A stretch of 64,000 bases of DNA from Tenodera sinensis (GCA_030765045.1 CM060967.1:149827751-149891750), one strand, 5' to 3'; counted from the first letter of the stretch, positions 45,620 through 56,660 are shown. Numbers and translations: made by a program. Notes: generated from the sequence alone by a model not told the origin.

Positions 45620-46245
45620 TTTCAGCCAGCAGTTTCTATTTAGGCGGACGGCGGCGGTGAATATGCTCTTGCGTCTTCGTCGACTTATGCAAAGCCTAAG
45701 GTGGGCAAACCATTGACTAGTGGTGGAAAAACAGTGTTGAACGTATAAGCATGGGCTTCACGAAGAGGGTGGGGGGCTTGGAAGTCAATGCACTTAATGT
45801 GCTGACTATTAAACTATTATTTTAATTTTTATGTAAAGAGAAAATTTTATTTAGCACAAATTAATACGGTTATCCGCAGCAAATACTATAACTTTTGACA
45901 ACTAAATAATGAATTAATATTATCTAATTGCAAACTTCCAACGTTTGCCCCCCCCCCCCTGGAAAAAAGTGCCGACTTCATGCGTATAAGTTATGTGAGA
46001 AATATCCAACCCTTCCCATCAAAGTAGTAGTGAAATTAACTTCTGAGTTCACTGGTGTTTCGAGTACCAGTATAAACAGTGCTCGTAAAGAAAAAGCTGA
46101 AATGGGAAAAGTGGTTACACCCAGGAAAAAAAGAAATCGTGTGAAATACGCCGTGCAAGAATGTGACGATTTTGTTAAAAACGCGATTTGTGTAACAGTG
46201 CACAATTACTTTAATTTCCGGGGGATGGCCACATACTACATATAG
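45620..46245 (+). pseudogene. DNA-transposon helix-turn-helix N-terminal domain, split by a MITE
   Basis: Before the MITE: AYAKPKVGKPLTSGGKTVLN. After it: YKLCEKYPTLPIKVVVKLTS, EFTGVSSTSINSARKEKAEM, TPRKKRNRVKYAVQECDDFV and AICVTVHNYFNFRG. Removing the MITE and one duplication restores a continuous frame. This is the N-terminal DNA-binding part seen in insect DDE-transposase genes (pattern: ..TGVS..S...RKEK...G...TP.KKR). No catalytic domain follows. Confidence 0.6.
45750..45982 (+). mobile_element. hAT-type MITE, copy 2 (233 bp, 8-bp TSD)
   Basis: CATGGGCTTCACGAAG to GCCGACTTCATG, with the perfect duplication CGTATAAG at 45742-45749 and 45983-45990. It splits a transposon coding frame. Confidence 0.88.
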
Positions 46246-46249
46246 GGCT

Positions 46250-47100
46250 TTTAATTTCTTTTAAGCTACAGACCAGGAGAGGTGCTGTGTACTCCATGGA
46301 AGGAAAGGAAATATTACTTCTCCTTAATTGTTAGTAATAATTAAAGTTCTATAGCTTCATTAAAGTCATCCTTTTGAAAAATTTAGCGATACAATTTCCA
46401 ACAGTGCGTGGGAATTGATGCAAAGGCACTCCTTGCAAGTAGTTTTCTACATCTCCAACAAGAGCTTAAAGTGTTTGCTGATGGATGATATTTTAATACA
46501 GTTCATATACAGAGTAATCGTTTTGCGGAAGGAAGATATTTGTTGCTTATTAGATACCTCCCGGTGGGTAATTGGGCTACTGTTTCTTAGAGGTTAGGAA
46601 GGAAAAATCAATCAAAGTATGTCTTCTTTATAAATAATAACAGCAGTTTAGTATTACGCGATGTACAATTTTCAAATGGAATCTTCGTTGCCAAGTGTCA
46701 CTCCTAAAGACAGAATTGCACATGTTTTCGTTTTTAGAAATATGTAGTACTAACTGGACGCAAATCTGAAATGCAAACTATTGAATGCAACCATAAATTG
46801 TGAAAAGTGTGTTAGAGAAGATTGATTTTTTATTTAATGAAGCTCTTTAAGTGAACAGCAGTTTCTTTGCCTCAGTAAGTCCATCTTCAATTAATGCAGT
46901 GGCATACTCGCGTATAGGGCCGAACTGTAATTACCAGGGTTTAGGTTCTTTAGGTGCAAATTTCAGATGAAAAAAGGAAGGGAAAAGGTGCTCAAATAAG
47001 GTTTTTAAAAAAGGGACAAAAAGGTGCTGGTTTATTTAACTAATTCAACAATTTCTCTTTCCTCTATTCTAATTTATTGAATTACAAACTAGTTCATCAA
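46250..47100. other. Intergenic, one stray minisatellite unit
   Basis: The stretch 46876-46935 (GTGGCATACTCGCGTATAGG, GCCGAACTGTAATTACCAGG) is one unit of the tandem array at 50371-50575. Otherwise nothing was recognised. Confidence 0.45.
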
Positions 47101-47310
47101 ATTATCACTCATCAGAATAAGGGTACCACGTGAAGCTGTTATACTTCAAGATATTAAGTATCTCTACATTTTTGAAAGTAGGCCTGTTTCTATTAGATGT
47201 AATGTCTTTGTAGATGCTAAAGCTTCTTTCGACATCCACAGAAACCAGTGGGGCAAATCTTGTATTCACTCGAAATGGCAATTCTAGAGATGTGGCAAAA
47301 TCCGACATTC

Positions 47311-47436
47311 GTCTTCTCAGGGTAGGGAAAACCTCGGAAAAAAACCTTACCCGGATAACTTACCCTAAGCGAGATTCGAACTCGCGACCTCTTGAACGTG
47401 AGGCAGACACGCTAAACATCACGCTACTGAAGCGGG
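47311..47436 (-). mobile_element. SINE family B, 3'-truncated copy
   Basis: The minus strand reads GCCCGCTTCAGTAGCGTGAT, GTTTAGCGTGTCTGCCTCAC, GAGTTCGAATCTCGC and GGGTAAGTTATCCGGGTAAG, and stops near CCTACCCTGAGAAGACG. The head is nearly identical to the copy at 27741, but the body is cut short. Confidence 0.85.
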
Positions 47437-47448
47437 CTTAATGGCTGC

Positions 47449-47692
47449 GTTGTTGTTGTAGTGTTTAACGCCCGCTTTTACTACTACGGCATCGCAGGCG
47501 GTGACACTGATGACACATGGAATGAAGATGGAGCACCGGTGGAATGAGATGGCGGGGGAAACCGGAGCACCCGGAGAAAACCCGCCCTGACGCCGCTTCG
47601 TCCACCACGAATACCACATGCGTGTCCCTGGGATCGAACCCGGGCCGCCTAGGTGGTAGGCGAGCGTGCTAACCACTCGGCCACGGCGCCGC
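47449..47692 (-). mobile_element. SINE family A, copy 2 (244 bp, 12-bp TSD, CAA tail)
   Basis: The minus strand opens GGCGCCGTGGCCGAGTGGTT (A-box) with B-box GGGTTCGATCCCAGGG, and closes GTTAAACACTACAACAACAA. The duplication CTTAATGGCTGC flanks it (47437-47448, 47693-47704). It is the best-preserved family A member, and its promoter boxes match the tRNA consensus. Confidence 0.92.
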
Positions 47693-48804
47693 CTTAATGG
47701 CTGCAGTCAGGTACTTGTAACTATGGACAGAGTATAGTTCTATCTGCAAATTATGTATTTTCTCCGGTAACAGAAGTTGCTGTGCCTTGGAAATTGCAAC
47801 TGCGTCGGCTGGATACAAAGAAAGCACAAACTCTTTAATTTTGCCAAAATTCTCACACAACATAGCAGCACACTCGATCCAAGATCCCCAGCGAGTAATG
47901 ACCGGGAAATTTGGAAGGGGCAGGCCAGTGATTTCCTTGTAGACCACAGCACGATTTGGAGCTTTCAACAGAATCTTCTTCAGGGCAGAGATGAACTGAG
48001 TTGCGATGTCGTATTCGTTCCTCGTGGATTCACAAACCCTGTGAAAGACGTGAACCAAGCATGTCACATGCTTTAACTTAGGAAATAAAGGCTTCAATTG
48101 GTCAATAGCTGAAACCATGTATGGAGCCTGGTCCGTAACCACAAGAAGAAATGTTTCACACTCGATACCAGCAGGCCCAAGTTTTTGACAAAAGTCCATA
48201 ATTGATTGCATTACATTACTGGCATTGGCTTTCTGCAGCTCATACATTTTTAACAACATGGGCTTAACTTTCTCTCCTGTTATGGAAAAAGCTAAAATGC
48301 TCAAAACATACCGTTCCATTTAGTTTATGGTTTCATCCACAATGATTGCCACATCGCAATAAGACACTTTCTCCTTGATTCTTTGTATGGTTAATGGTAA
48401 ACAAGCTGCGTGTAGTTTTTTTCGTAAAGTACTCACATTCGGCATTGACATCTTTATGTATTTTTCAAGAAATCCCTTAAAGGCTGGATGGTTCACCTTA
48501 TTGAGAGGAATTCCTGCTTGTGTAAGAGCTGCACACAACTCAATGTTGATTTCCTTAAAATTTTGGTTTTTTGAAGAACTCTGTTGAAACGCATTTCGTA
48601 ATAGAGGCTGCCGCGATATGAAGCCTGAAGAGTCTTGTTCATTTGATACTTGGAGTTGGAAATGTGTTTTTTGATGCGATCTCGCTGGTGTTTTTCATCT
48701 AACGAAATTCCAGTTCCATCTGTGTCTATGAAATTTTGTTTGAATTCCTGAGTCAGAACAATAAGTCGAGCACTGAAACACCTTTGGCATGGTAAAATCT
48801 AGTA

Positions 48805-49586
48805 TAATAAAACCTGCCTAAAACGGAACGCGATCGTTCCAGTAATATTTTTCCGCTTTCACGGGTTTCCGTCTTACAAAGGGTTGTACATATTTTAGTA
48901 AAACAAATATAATCGCATATAATTGAATTGAAGGAATAAATTAAAATAAAATTCTGTAAATAAAAAATAGATACAGTTGTATGTTTTGCTGCATTTTCAA
49001 CTTACATGTCAAATATAATTGCAGTTTCTCCATTAGTTTCTTTCCCCCCACATATCCGTCAAAGTGCACTGTCACACTTTTCTTTCTTTTCTTTTCTTTT
49101 TCTTTTTTATGTTAACGTCCTCCAACGTAATGCCATATCAGACGGTGCACTGTCACAACTTCTTCACCAGAGAACGGTCTATGATCTCCTTTGCATCCTG
49201 TATCAACTCCAGGTGTTCTGGAACATTCTTGGAAGCTGCAAATTCCTGAAGGTCACTCGCAACAGATAATGCTTCTCCAAAAGTGCGTATTTTTGGCTCC
49301 CTTTCGTTGGCTTCGTCGTCGACCATTCCTTCCATGACTTCACAACTGCTGTTTTCAGCAGCAATATCTGCTGCACTTTAAATGTCAGGTGGCAAGTAAG
49401 TAATCATAGCACCTAACTATACATATATTAAGCATAATGAAAATGTCTTAGGTTGTTTTTGCAAACGGTTCGGGAAAAACTATTCCGTTTCCGCGTTCGG
49501 CAGTTTTCCTGTTTAGAGTGTTATTTAACATAGCAAATAGCTCCGTTTCCGGTATATACGGGGTCCGGTTTATTCAGGTTTTACTG
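48805..49586 (-). mobile_element. pogo/Tigger-type transposon remnant, 782 bp
   Basis: The right end read inward is CAGTAAAACCTGAATAAACC and the left end is TAATAAAACCTGCCTAAAAC, the classic pogo/Tigger terminal form, with TA on both sides. Inside, the minus frame 49140-49350 reads VDDEANEREPKIRTFGEALS and DLQEFAASKNVPEHLELI, matching the acidic C-terminal tail of Tigger/jerky-like transposases. The DNA-binding and DDE domains are deleted. Confidence 0.75.
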
Positions 49587-49589
49587 TAA

Positions 49590-50370
49590 TTCACTCGTTT
49601 AGTAATGTAACAAAGGACTTACACTAGTTCACTTGCTAACTCAATGTCACTGTTACACAACTCATTCACTTGCTGTGCACATTCTCATATAACACCGCGA
49701 CAATTACCAGAATGTCTTATTCATGCTGGAACTGCAGTCTCAGCTATTTCTAGTAGCTTCGAGCAGAAACCAGAGTAAATTCTTGGAACTACGGGTGTAC
49801 TGTTACTGCTGTCTCTGCGTGACCTTGGAATCCGCGCGAACAGATGACGTCTGTCACAGTAACAAACTCACATTCATGAACAGTAGGCTACTGATTCTGG
49901 TGAAATTAAAAGGATAGAATGATATACAATGACAATGAGTCATTGTCAGTTGCATTATTGCAGACTGCTTTATAGCGGTAAAGCAAGAAGAAGGGTATTT
50001 GTCGTACATAATTATTTTTCAGTGTTGTAAGTGTGCTTTTAACTCCCGTGCAGCGTTTACTGAAAGAGTTGACAGCAAGCTGAGGAGATGTTAATTAAAA
50101 GGTAAATATTTTATATTGATTCAAATCATATAGAGTAAAATGGGAGGAAACTAAGAAGAAAAAAGAGAGAAAAGGGGATTATGGGCATGGTTGGGGGGGA
50201 AAGAGATAATAGTACCCAAAAAAAAAAAAAAAGGGGGGAAAGGTGCATGAAAAAATGTTTCTTTTGGCAACTAGAAACAAAACTTCACGGAACTTCACAC
50301 TGGTATTTTTCCGAAGAGCTTAAATTTACTCTAAGAAAAAAGGTGTGCACCTAAAAATCTTAATCCTGAT
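49590..50370. other. Intergenic, purine-rich unassigned
   Basis: Contains GA- and A-rich tracts (50145-50240) and nothing recognised. Confidence 0.4.
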
Positions 50371-50575
50371 AATTACTAACCCAATCATCCTCCAATGGAA
50401 TGCACGTGGCATACTCATATAAGGCCGAACTCTAATTACTAGCCAAATCATCCTTCAAAAGAATTCTCGTGGCATTGTCGCATATAGGGCCGAACTGTAA
50501 TTGCTAACCAAATCATCCTTTAATGGAATGCACACGGCATACTGGCATATAGGGCCAAACTGTAATTACTAGTAC
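50371..50575 (+). repeat. Minisatellite, three 63-65 bp units
   Basis: Units start at 50371, 50434 and 50499, with a fragment at 50564. Each reads AATTACTAACC-AATCATCC, then ATGGAATGCACGTGGCATAC and ATATAGGGCCGAACT. A fourth, separate unit lies at 46876-46935, so the array probably belongs to a dispersed element. Confidence 0.8.
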
Positions 50576-50738
50576 TCAGGAGTTGAAGACCGATAAACTG
50601 ACTAAAAAGGCCTTTACAATACCTAAAAATTCCAAGAAAGGACCTAACAGCAGGAATAAAAGACATAAAGGGTTCGTCCAAATTAATTAGTAATTTCAAT
50701 TTCTTCTTCCATTCATGTTTTAAGCCAAGGGCTCAATG

Positions 50739-51000
50739 CATGGGCGTAGTGAATGGGGTCATGGGGGCCGCGGCCCCCTCTTGGAAATTAATGAATTTAA
50801 TATGCCGCCAATTACTATCAGATTATTCTTTTAGTTTTGATGGAAAAAACAATTTTTATTTATCACAAGTTAATACGCTTATCCTCAACAAATGCTATAA
50901 CGTTTGCAGTTTTGGGCAACAGAATAATGAATTAATATTATTTGATTGCAAACTTCCAACATGTGGCCCTCCCCTGAAAAAAAGTCCGCCGACGCCCATG
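50739..51000 (+). mobile_element. hAT-type MITE, copy 3 (262 bp, 8-bp TSD)
   Basis: CATGGGCGTAGTGAATGGGG to GCCGACGCCCATG. The duplication GCTCAATG / GCTCAAAG (7 of 8 match) lies at 50731-50738 and 51001-51008. Its ends are the best matched of the three copies. Confidence 0.86.
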
Positions 51001-51179
51001 GCTCAAAGCTGGATTTCCAACCATCATTTCTTAGGGCGACCCAGACAATGTTTTCCTCTAGGATGGTAATTAAGCACAGCTTTAGGGAGTAGTGGGTTGT
51101 TGCCACTTTTCTGAGGTAAAAATAAAAGGCATATTGTTGCCACGGACATGGTTTAGGATTGAGATTAGAGCAGATCTTC

Positions 51180-52290
51180 AGCCCAATCAGATCTACAGCA
51201 CCCAAATATGGGAAGGCAGAAAGCAGCAAAGAGCAGCACGAAAGCCGTGTCCAAGACTTGGTGCGTGTTGCTACGCAGGAGCGAGCGGTTTCGCCAGCTT
51301 CGCCACCAGGGCGCAGCATCACACTGGAACTAGCACCGTTTCCAACCAGTCCTCTTGGTCCTCTGTCACCACTCGTGGCTGAGTTCGCCTTTCTACTCTA
51401 CTTACCTTGTGTCTTCGCCGCGAGCAGTTGCGGAGAAGCCAGCGCTCACGCCGCCTGAACCACCAGCATCAATACCACCGCCGCCTATCCAGCACCGGCA
51501 GCCGATGCCGTCGCCACTCACAGCATCCTCTTGGCGGCATAGCGCAGTAGTGTAAAGAGTTCCACGGGATTTTCCGTACCGCTACCTGCTGTCCACCGCC
51601 AGGCAACTGTGGCACTCCATCATCAGGATCATGAGAATATACACCGACTGTGGCCCAACCGTGATGGTTAGACTGGAGATCGCGGACCTGGGGACTGGGA
51701 AGCGGCTTTGACAGCGGGGCTTCCCTTGTTAGGGCAACGCCTGCGCATAGAGGCAAGCAGAACGGATCGCCTGGTCCCTTGCCGCCGCTGCTGCCAGTTC
51801 GGCCACCAGGCCGACACCTGCCCTGCGAACCCACGGTGCCACTACTGCGGCGCCCGGGCTTTAACCGCACACTGCAAGGGACACGACCTGAGAAGCCGCC
51901 GCCGGTACTGCGCCACCTGTAATGTCTTCGGCCACTTCACAGGCCAGGCACAGTGCCCTCTCCATACTCAATGTACCCGCTCACCACCACAACACCGACA
52001 GAATCTTCAACCAGTGCCAAGAACCATTAGACCTACTCCAACAGCACCAGACACACCTCCATGCGGAAATACTGAACGTCAGCGCCCGCCTGGCCGCCAT
52101 AGAAGAGGCTCTTGCCTCCATCTTCGCTTCAGCCAGCACCACAATGCAGCGGGACATCGCATAGGCTCTCGAGCTAATCCAGCAGAAGCTTCACCGGCTT
52201 GAGATCCCAACTACTGCCACCACCACCCGTGAGGCCGTGACACAGACCCGCCGAGCCAAGACAACACCACCAGCCCAGTCATAACACCCA
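51180..52290 (+). pseudogene. GC-rich gag-like CCHC zinc-knuckle protein, frameshifted
   Basis: The open piece 51708-52202 contains CRRCCQFGHQADTC (a CX2CX4HX4C zinc knuckle), CHYCGARALTAHC and CATCNVFGHFTGQAQC, three knuckles in a row. Upstream, in another frame, come Pro-rich sequence and IYTDCGPTVMVRLEIADLG; downstream, in a third, a heptad helix EILNVSARLAAIEEALASIF. It resembles ORF1 (nucleocapsid-like) proteins of LINEs. The strong GC content contrasts with everything around it. No polymerase follows. Confidence 0.55.
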
Positions 52291-52299
52291 CCGCAGTTT

Positions 52300-53564
52300 A
52301 CCCCAGGACGAGAACATTCCAGGGGCTTTCACATACACGACGGCTGCCCCTGCATTGAACTGTTTCGGCACATGAAGTGCACAAACTTTCCAGATTGACA
52401 CCATGACTCCAAACATGATCATTCCAGTCACTGATCATGCCCATCTTCATCAAGCTCCACACACTACAGAGTTTCACCACTCATCATGACTAGCAACCAG
52501 GGCATTCAGGGCTTAGGTTATGTTTGTCCTCTGGCACTCTATTACTCGCTGTAACTGCCATTTTCATGTATCACCACTGAATGCACAGGTGCTTAATGCG
52601 GTACTGTAACAGTGAGGTTTGAACCTCAAGACTTCCGGTGGGGGTTTTTAGTGAGTAGTGTTGCCCTGGTTTGAACCCAGGGTACCAGTGGTTGTCACAA
52701 AGTACTGCCACACCCCTTGGTAATCTAAGTTCTGGAATAATGCTTGGTAATGCTAGGGTTAACTTCTGGCACAGAAGGAATTTGTTCTGCCTTCCCTACA
52801 TCTCAGTCCAGACGTTCTTCCTTTCCCAGAAGAGATGAACTTTTGGGGATTGTTGGTCTTTGACAGAAATCTTAGCTGGTCTTCTCATATTTTCTACTTA
52901 AAGGTAAGGTGTAAACGTTCTCTTATTGTTTTACGCATTTTAAGTTGCACTTCCTGCAGAGCTGATCGGATTGTGCTTTAAAGATTTATGGTTCTCTGGT
53001 CTAATCAAAAATCGATTACAGTTGTATTGCGTATTTTTCCATGTCTCAATCGTCTCAATCCTACACATCACCATGGTATCAGGTTGAGCCCAGTTGTTAG
53101 TCTAAGTGCAGAGGCTGGTGAACCTCTGCCTTCATACCAATATTCTTCTTACGCTTGCAGTCTTTCTAGTCTGCTGGGACGTCCGTCCTTCGTTTTTTAA
53201 TGATTCATTGGACCATTAGTATTCAAAGAGCTCCCTGGCCCTACTTCTTCCTGGTGTTCAATTTTGCTTCCTCCTTCAGCTGCCGGATGTCACTGTATGG
53301 ACCACATTTCCCCAGGGTAGGGGTGTATGGAACCCGGTTTCACTCAGCGACCCACATTGATGAGACTCCTCTTGACGTCAAAGTGAACGACACCCTTTTG
53401 TCCAACCCTTTGGTCTTTTTACACCTTAAAGTGAAGTTTGCAAAAGAAGTATGTGAAGCTAAAGTTAATACAAAAAAGTGCTGGATGTGGCAACAACCAC
53501 TATAAATAAAACAAGTACAAAATTGCTTAAGCACAGACTTTTGAAAATTACTCCGAGTGCGTAA
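52300..53564. other. Intergenic, unassigned
   Basis: One degenerate tRNA-like stretch (52610-52700, GGTTTGAACC twice) may be an old SINE. Nothing else was recognised. Confidence 0.35.
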
Positions 53565-53700
53565 GCTTTCACGGCCGGTGTCATAATGTAGAAATTGATT
53601 ATCCGGGCTTGTGGGCCGTGGTCTAGTCAGGAAACTCCTTCCAGACGTTTCGTCCGAAGCTGCGTCGAACATCCTCAGTGGCGTTGCCTTAACACTCTCT
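53565..53700 (-). mobile_element. Penelope-type terminal segment with hammerhead motif
   Basis: The minus strand reads the hammerhead, then GACTAGACCACGGCCCACAA, GCCCGGATAATCAATTTC and ACACCGGCCGTGAAAGCTTA. This is the same block order as the 9857-10012 unit but a different subfamily. Confidence 0.75.
53641..53681 (-). ncRNA. Hammerhead ribozyme-like motif, copy D (intact core, subfamily 2)
   Basis: Minus strand: stem I CCA, core CUGAGGA (the variable position 7 is G), extra U, stem II GUUCGA/UCGGAC, core GAAA, stem III palindrome ACGU, triplet GUC, stem I UGG. Compared with copy A, both sides of stem I and of stem II change while pairing is kept. Confidence 0.7.
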
Positions 53701-54415
53701 TAGAGTCTCGGCGATGACTAAGCTTCTTGAATGACGACTTTTTCCGCAAATATTAGTCATGTACTGGACATGCGGTTTACTAAGAGACATAGTGACATTG
53801 ATTTGCAACACGCTGAACAGTAAGAAGCTCAAACGACAACTGAAGACATGTTTTGAACAAGGGGATGTGAGAGTAGGTATAGAAGCTCAAGACCTACAGC
53901 TAGGAGAGCTATTCCATCCTCAAACCACTTTGTGACAAAACAAACAACCCCAGAGCGATGACCTCGTTTGCAGAAACACATGTACAAAATTATATTAAAT
54001 TTCCAGGTTTAGATTAATTTTCAACTGATATTTCTAAACAAAAACTTTGAATTAAGGAAAATGAAATTCGAATTACATGTGATGTTTTTACATTGTGTTA
54101 ATAGAAAATTCAAGGGACCTAGAAAATCTTTGAATTAATGATTTTGAATTATAAATGCTTAAATTATCCAAGTGCCACTGTAATGTTCAACAAAGCAAGA
54201 AGGGAGTGCTGAATCAGAGTGAAAGAAGGCTGATCTGGTTTGTTCAGTTTGCTGATGTATGGGTGTAGACATTTTTCAACAGTTAAAGTGACAAGCTAAA
54301 GCAGCATGACTTCACTGGACTACTTTCTAGGTTTTGATGTATCAGCCTACTAAGAATTAACACATTTTTACTAAACAGTTTCGATATATCAAGCAAATTG
54401 ATGATAATTGATTGT
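53700..54415. other. Intergenic, unassigned
   Basis: AT-rich; no recognised repeat or frame. Confidence 0.4.
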
Positions 54416-54419
54416 TCTA

Positions 54420-54940
54420 ACACATATAAATCATGTGTGGGGTAAGCTTTACAAGTTAGAATCAGAAATGAAAAAGTTAATGCCATAGCCGGGATTTGAA
54501 CTGTGGATCTTGTGCTCTATGTGTGGCTGCTCTTAACCACTGAGCTACTATGATAACATGCCGGTATAGCTTCGTCTGATTTGCATTTTCCCGGTAGACC
54601 ACAAAGGAATCTCACATTCAAGACACGTACCACACTGGGGACTCAACAATCACAAGTACTTAAGTCTCTGGCTTCTAAAGATTTTTTTAAATTAATAGTT
54701 TCCATATACCAGGCCAATCGATACTAGGTTGTTCTGACACACACAAACCATATGTAGGTAAACTTTATAAGGTAGAATGAGAACTGAAAAATTCAGTGCC
54801 ATAGCTGTGATTTGAACCATGGGTCTTCCACTCTGTGTGGGGCTGCTCTTAACCACTGAGCTGACATATTCTTAAATTCTTAATTTTTCCAGCAGACCAC
54901 GAGAGAATTTCTGTACTATTGCATTGAATTTTTCATTTCT
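54420..54940 (-). mobile_element. SINE family C, two diverged copies in series
   Basis: Copy one (about 54420-54640) has GGGATTTGAACTGTGG and TTAACCACTGAGCTA; copy two (about 54710-54940) has GTGATTTGAACCATGG and CTTAACCACTGAGCT. These are minus-strand B- and A-boxes. Both retain the ACACAAACCAT/TGTGTGGG tail region. They are older than the 31.8 kb array. Confidence 0.75.
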
Positions 54941-56660
54941 GATTCAACCTTATGATATTGTTTACTAGTTTAGACTCTACACCAAAGAGCAAGTCTCTTC
55001 CTACCTGTTAACATTTTGTTTTCCTCACTTTATAAAATCAACCGATCCATATATGAATCTATCCAAGGCTCTTACTAGACCATACAAAGCCCTAAAAGCC
55101 ATGGGTAGAAGTTTTTGAGATGATAAAGGAAGTTCAATCTTATGCCAAGAAGAGGGAGTATACTGATGGAAGACATGATAGTCCAAGCCATTAGATCATT
55201 AGGTAAGGAATTTTTAGGCCTTGACTTGAATTTAAGGTTAAAGTCTGATTCATTCTTACAAGGTAGCTACTATGGATACACCTTTGCTTCCTATCATCTG
55301 ATGCATATCTTATTAAATTTGATGACAAACTGGCTAATTTTGCTGGTTTTATCCCCTAGTTCAACACCTTTCGCATATACTCATTAAATGTGTCCTATCA
55401 AAAATGTTTGACAGTTGATTAATAATATTCTTCAGATGCTCTGTATTGAATTATCCTAAAATTGTAATAATTCTCTTGTGAGTGTGTAAAGTTGATTGTT
55501 AGAAAAAATGCATATTAAGAAAAAGTTATAAACATTTTCAACCCAGTTTAAACTCTGCAAGGAAAATCTTGATATATTTTTTTCTTTCTTTCCATTTTAC
55601 ATATTAAGTATAGGTGTTTTTTTTTTCCATTTAGTGCACATATGTGAGTATTAACAAGCTTGCACATTAAATTATTTGGTTTAGTAGACTTTAAATCATA
55701 GGGGGCCAAACTCTACAATATTACTTGCAGTGCAGAGGGGTGTGCTAGTGAAAGGGGACAGTTTGTTCAGTTCAAGGTTCGCAGCAGACAGGAATAGAAG
55801 GATATTTTCTGTTAACAATACCCTGTACGATCTCCAGGAACATTTTTTTAACAATGTTTTTATAAGTTTCAGCTAAAATAAGCAATAAAGTAAACAATAA
55901 CTTACGCTTTAAGCTTATCGACCAAACTTTTCGAATCAGGGGCTGTTTCAGTAGCCAGTTTTAGTTGTATTACCAAATACTCATCTGTTATGTTGACCTG
56001 ATTTACAATTTCAAACTTTTCATTTTCGAAAGGAATGTTCACAAATATAGGTGGATGCAAACAGCCACAATTCTACTAGCAAATGACCTGAGACCAGAGT
56101 ATTTCATCTTGCAAACATTTGCATATCTATCAACACCATACATATACTAACATTTCATTTTATGATATGTATCTGTCTGTAGAGCTGCATTTTCCATTTG
56201 TAAATTTAATCAAACTTTGGTTATGTCCACAGTGAAAGGATCTACAAATAACAAAAAATAATATTCCATAGTTTTGAAGTCAATAAATCCGTTGTCAAAA
56301 TCTGCTTACTATGCATTCAGTTTAGCAGTGTATTTTTGCAAACTATTAATAGAGATTGGTAAATGAGTTTAAACAGGGAAAATGATATAGTTCTCTGTGC
56401 AGTAGATGGTCTATCCACAAATCTATTTTCAGTATGAACAACTTAATCTTATTGTACTTTTGTAGTACATCTTGTTTCCTTCCTTGTAGGCCACAGTTCA
56501 TGTCATTTAAATGCTCAGATATGTCAGTAAGGAAAGACAGATTGCTAAGCTGCAGCTTGCTTTTTAGTTTGGTGAATTGTATGCAAGAATTGCATTGTGA
56601 GAACCAAATAAGCAATAATGAAAGGAATATTTAACACAAGCATACCTACATAAACTATAC
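54941..56660. other. Intergenic, unassigned
   Basis: AT-rich sequence; small open frames (55142-55387, 56346-56615) lack recognisable domains. Confidence 0.4.

Larger units (their letters stand above)
47105..48795 (-). pseudogene. hAT-like transposase pseudogene, split by two SINEs
   Basis: Minus strand, in order: MPKVFQCS with a Cys/His (BED-like) relic (48790-48600), CAALTQAGIPLNKVNHPAFK, YCDVAIIVDETIN, an in-frame stop (48320-48322), MERYVLSILAFSITGEKVKP, LLVVTDQAPYMVSAI, LKHVTCLVHVFHRVCE, FPVITRWGSWIECAAML, YSVHSYKYLTAAI. After the SINE insertion comes the C-terminal dimerisation motif LVSVDVERSFSIYKDI. This is the hAT order including the D...RW...dimerisation landmarks. One stop, at least one N-terminal frameshift and 382 bp of insertions inactivate it. 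Confidence 0.8.

Noticed and set aside
47595..47692. Possible functional tRNA gene with good A and B boxes
   Set aside because: The tRNA-like part is fused to a body, ends in a CAA tail and is flanked by a target duplication, so it is a SINE head.
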